Source: Cryptomeria japonica (Eukaryota; Streptophyta; Pinopsida; Cupressales; Cupressaceae). From it: a stretch of DNA of 64,000 nt. Position numbers and translations under genes: made by a program. The first letter of the stretch is position 1. Every line of letters begins with the position of its first letter. Positions 60,335 through 64,000 of this stretch are shown one piece after another. The stretch covers positions 341,042,502 through 341,106,501 of the forward strand of contig NC_081414.1 of assembly GCF_030272615.1 (NCBI RefSeq), written 5' to 3'. The notes under the pieces were generated by a model. That model was not told the origin of the DNA. It worked only from the letters and a program-made list of their open reading frames with translations, and did no database searches.

Positions 60335-60712
60335 GTATTAGTTTAATTTTAAAACAATGATGTGTAAGAAGAAATTATGTAGAAAAAACAACATTATGTT
60401 ATAAAATTCAACTCCATTTATAAAGTTGAAATCAAATAAAGAGAATCATCATTGATTTATTAAGAAGTATTTCGGTAGGCACATATGTGAAAGACAAATG
60501 GATGACAATAAAAAAAGGGTGAAAATAAAATGTTTGTACTTTTTACATCTAAATGCTATAAACAAAGAAACATTTCATCTTTGAATGCATGATATATCAT
60601 TATTTTAATATAATTCATTCCATAATATTGACTTGTGGTGGGTCCGTGATTATCTTTTAGGAAGGTTCACGGAAATCGAGTGGGATGCGCATGGTAAGAA
60701 GAGAAGTATAGT
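60335..60712 (+). repeat. Diverged third copy of the duplicated sequence
   Basis: Shares aagaagaaattatg, aacattatgttataaaattc, a gatggatgaca-like block and gggtccgtgattatctttta then ggaaggttcacggaaatcga, with 49850-50730. It lies about 0.6-1.0 kb upstream of the receptor kinase start. It is the most divergent of the three. Confidence 0.7.
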
Positions 60713-62026
60713 GCGAAAAGAAAGATGTGACTAAGCAGCCACTAGAATGAGAGGCGTGTCAGACCCGCTACAAGTCTCTCTGCTAAGACTAGTCTGTCCA
60801 CTACAAATTGTTCAAACGAGTCCACATCGCTATCACATATTTTACAAATGGATGAAAATGCTTCTAGAAGGATATTTATATACAAACATATTTTATATAT
60901 AGTAAAATTTAATGTATGTAAGATATTAAAAATAATATAATATTATTAATCTTTAATGAATATATTAAACTATATTAAATATTTTGTATTGGATTATATT
61001 AATATTAATTATAATATAAAATATAATTTTATATTATATTTAATTTAATATAATATTAAATTTATAATATTTAATAATATTATTAAATGAAATTAAGTAA
61101 TAAATTAATATTTATTTAAATATTGTTATGATATTTATTTTGTTGTTTTTGAATTTGATTGCGTGAGAATTTTTTTGCATCAATGTTTGGGATCACATTC
61201 TTGAACAATCATCAAGATGATAGAGTATGTAAGGAGAAGGGAAATGATAAGTTGCAGACTAAGATAGACTAGAAAGAAGATGGGAGATTGTACACAAAAA
61301 CAAAGTAAGTTTGGAGGAAAGAAAGGACTTGATGTAGATGAAAAAATAAACCAAAAGAAAATGGATAAGTTTAAATTATACTAGTACAATAAATTTTCCT
61401 AAAACTTATATACTAAAGAAACAAATTGATAAACCTACAATGCAAGTGAATAAATAAACTATAAATAAAATACAAAAATTAAGTTAGAAAGTTAATAAAA
61501 ATATTAGAAAATAACTTTAAAAAATTAAAAGATAAAAAATGCTAAAAGTTATTAAAAATGTGATAAAAAATTCATACAATTGTAAGAAAGGAGAAAAAAA
61601 AGCTTCAAATAAGAAGCTAAGAAATTACATTAAGGAAAAGACTAATTAAAAAATTGGAAAAACTCAAGATAATTAGAAAATAAAAAAATTAATTTAAATA
61701 AAATGCAAGTAAATTTAAGATACAAAAATGACAAAAAATGCAAGCATGTAAATACAAAGAAAGTAAAAGCTAAAAGGGAAATAATAGAAAATATAGAAAA
61801 TTATAATCATAATTTTTTATATATAAAGAGAGGGGTTATTTTGCAATTTACTTATATTTAATGAAAGTAAGTAAATTAAATATAAGTAAATTACACTAAA
61901 TGAAAGTATGTGAAATTTAAGTATAAGGAAATTTTGAAAGAAAGTCAAAAAGTGAATATAAAGTTAAAAAGGAAATACATATAAAATTATTATTTAATGT
62001 TAATATAAAAAAATTATATTAATAGT
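60713..62026. other. AT-rich DNA, no gene
   Basis: Extreme AT-richness with taat/atta runs around 60880-61130, then A-rich sequence. No gene or clear repeat. Confidence 0.55.
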
Positions 62027-63082
62027 GTTTGGATTATGATTAGGGATAGGGTTAGGATTGTGATAGTGTAAGAGAAAGGTTATGTTAAGTGTTACAATTA
62101 ATATTAGGTATAAAATTAGAGTTTGGGTTTTCAATACAATTATAATTAAGGTTAGTATAGGGATTATGGTTGGATATACAAATAACATTCAAGTTAGCAT
62201 TAGGGTTAAAGTTGAGTTTTTTCTTAAGGTTACATTTTGAGATACAAGTAAAAATTAAAATATTTTGTAAATTAGGGTTAGGGTTATGTTTAGGGTTAGA
62301 GTTAGTGTTATGGTAAGGGTTTGGGTTACAATTAGAAATATAATTAGATTTAGTATTAGGGTTATGGATATTGTTGGAGATAGAATTATGATTATGGTTA
62401 TAGTTAGGGTTACATTTAGAAATAAAATTATGATTATAGGTTTAATGAATAAGGGTTAGGGTGAGTGTTACAATTAGACTTACATTTAGGATTATAGTTA
62501 GCTTTAATATTATGGTTAGAGTTATGGTTTGAGATGGAATAATAAATAGGGTTATAGTTAGGATTACAGTTACAAATAGAATTATGGTAAAGACATAAGA
62601 CATGAATCATGGTTATGGTTAGATATAGGGTCAAAGGTATAATTAGATTAAGAATTAGGGTTGGGGTTGGTTTTAGGTGTAGAATTAGAGTTCTAGGTTT
62701 GGATAGGTTTATGGTTATAGTTAGTTTTACATATAAAATTACAATAAAGAAAATTGATGAATTATAATTAAGGTTAGTGTTTCATAATTAGCTTTAGTAT
62801 TAGGATTAGGATCATTGTAATGATTGATATTAGAGATAAGATTAGTGTTAAGGTTAGGATTATGAATAGGTTTTGGTTGTTGTAAAGGTAAGCTTTAGAA
62901 TTAGTGTTAGGGTTGGTGTTTAGCTTAGAATTAGAGTTAGGATTTATGATAGGGTTATAATCAAGGTTAGGGGTGTGATTATGGTTGGAAATAAAATTAT
63001 GATCAAGGTAACAATTAGATATAGAATTAGGATTAAGACATTAGATGAATTAGTGTTAGGGTCAAGTCAGGATTATAGTATG
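62027..63082 (+). repeat. Degenerate telomere-like (TTAGGG-type) array
   Basis: About 1.05 kb is built from gggtta, aggatta, gagtta and ggttat steps, with short perfect stretches such as ttagggttagggttat near 62273. The unit drifts between 5 and 8 bases; the standard plant TTTAGGG heptamer is not dominant. Interstitial and highly decayed. Confidence 0.8.
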
Positions 63083-63520
63083 AAATTATAAAAGTGTTTA
63101 ATTATTTAACCAATATTTTTACAATTTATATGAAATATGAGGGTATGTGAAAGATCATGGTAGGGCAAATTAGGCACTTAAATGGTAATAAGAATTTAGA
63201 AAAATAGAGTTAGGAAAATTGACATGAAAATTTGAATAGCTTGTTAAAATAATTTTAAAAATATGTAAGAACAAAATTTATAGCAAATTGAATGTAGTTC
63301 CTAAGCTACTAGTTGTTTTCTAAAAAAAATTAAACCTATTTGGTAAAAAATTGGAATTTAAATTCAATATTACTAAATTTTGAGGAAAAAGATAAAAAGT
63401 AGGTGTATGTCTAACCAACCTAAGTACAAGAAAAATAAAATAAAATTTATGACACTTTCAATATAAGTAGAGGACTCATGCTCATATGTGATGCACATTT
63501 TTTTGTAATCTTTTGCTAAG
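63083..63520. other. AT-rich DNA, no gene
   Basis: Non-coding. Nothing recognised. Confidence 0.5.
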
Positions 63521-63674
63521 TAAATAATTAGTTGTGATTTTTTTACTAAAAAAATTAAAAAATATAAAAACTCGTTTGTCTAACCACCATAACTTGGTAA
63601 ATAATTAGTTATGAATTTTTTACTAAAAAAATTAAAAAATATAAAAACTCGTATGTCTGGCCACCATAACTTGG
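63521..63674 (+). repeat. 77-bp direct tandem duplication
   Basis: Two units, 63521-63597 and 63598-63674, each start taaataattag and end ccaccataacttgg. They differ at only a few positions. Confidence 0.92.
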
Positions 63675-64000
63675 TAAAAAATCTATGAAATTCATTTTTT
63701 TTTTGTATCTGATAGTATGAAAATCTTGGAATTTTGTTTCTCTTTTGGATTGAAAAAATGTTAAATTGTTTGAAAGTTATGGATGTTTTTCAATCACCCT
63801 ATCAATCAGGACTTTAAACATAATGTATGTAAACAATCAATAATAATTATTTATTAAGTTCAAAATAAGGCATAATTTACATTGGTGGAAAGCTAACAAT
63901 TTCCCTAAAAAATCTCTTTTTGTTTCATTAATTTCAAGTAAAATAAAGTTGTCAACCACATGGATGAAATCTGGAAAACCAAGGAAAACTTCTAAACACA
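63675..64000. other. AT-rich DNA, no gene
   Basis: Non-coding to the window edge. Nothing recognised. Confidence 0.5.

Noticed and set aside
62027-63082. A true chromosome end
   Set aside because: The array is degenerate, lacks the usual plant heptamer and is followed by ordinary AT-rich DNA.

Overview
The window reads as repeat-dense plant nuclear DNA. It contains one gene that looks intact, an LRR receptor-like kinase with a plant intron, set among long, nested and decayed LTR retrotransposons. The very large elements and mostly AT-rich spacers suggest a big genome, possibly a gymnosperm. That is inference only; no species was identified. I found no tRNA, rRNA or CRISPR.

Left part (1-16270). 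A plus-strand LTR element enters from the left edge: gag zinc knuckles, a long decayed sense ORF, a decayed antisense ORF, a polypurine tract and a 3' LTR at 6515-7461. No reverse transcriptase or integrase is visible. This LTR abuts a minus-strand copia element (gag 13760-14264, knuckle/protease/pre-integrase 7462-8602, LTR about 14340-15701). That copia element is itself split by about 5 kb of AT-rich DNA carrying a 2-kb GA/GATA purine-strand array.

Centre (16276-39199). A complete minus-strand Ty3/gypsy element of the dual-RNase-H (Tat-like) type has LTRs 16276-17514 and 37922-39199 and a perfect 5-bp target duplication (gatgt). Its gag-protease-RT-RNaseH-second RNaseH-integrase is decayed, and the integrase has lost a catalytic Asp. 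Between integrase and 3' LTR lies an oppositely oriented plant-mobile-domain plus coiled-coil ORF with its own TATA box, and a 76-bp tandem array. A younger Tnt1/Tork-like copia element (28859-33741) is inserted in the gag. It has unequal LTRs and an unusual 21-nt polypurine-tract copy outside its 5' LTR.

Right part (39200-64000). A tandem segmental duplication (unit 1 from 40266, unit 2 48880-53031) is broken in unit 1 by a 5.6-kb insertion block. The block holds a putative DNA transposon with inverted subterminal motifs, a TATA promoter, duplicated mini-exons and a 138-bp hairpin satellite, plus an RNase H fragment and a truncated LTR. Unit 2 carries a 916-bp MITE-like insertion with a matching empty site in unit 1. 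The receptor kinase gene (56595-59719, minus, one 104-bp intron, 1006 aa) follows; a diverged third copy of the duplicated sequence lies upstream of it. The right end is AT-rich with a 1-kb degenerate telomere-like array.

The retroelement ORFs carry many TAG/TGA stops that often fall where Gln, Arg or Trp codons are expected, as methylcytosine deamination would give. The kinase gene has none.
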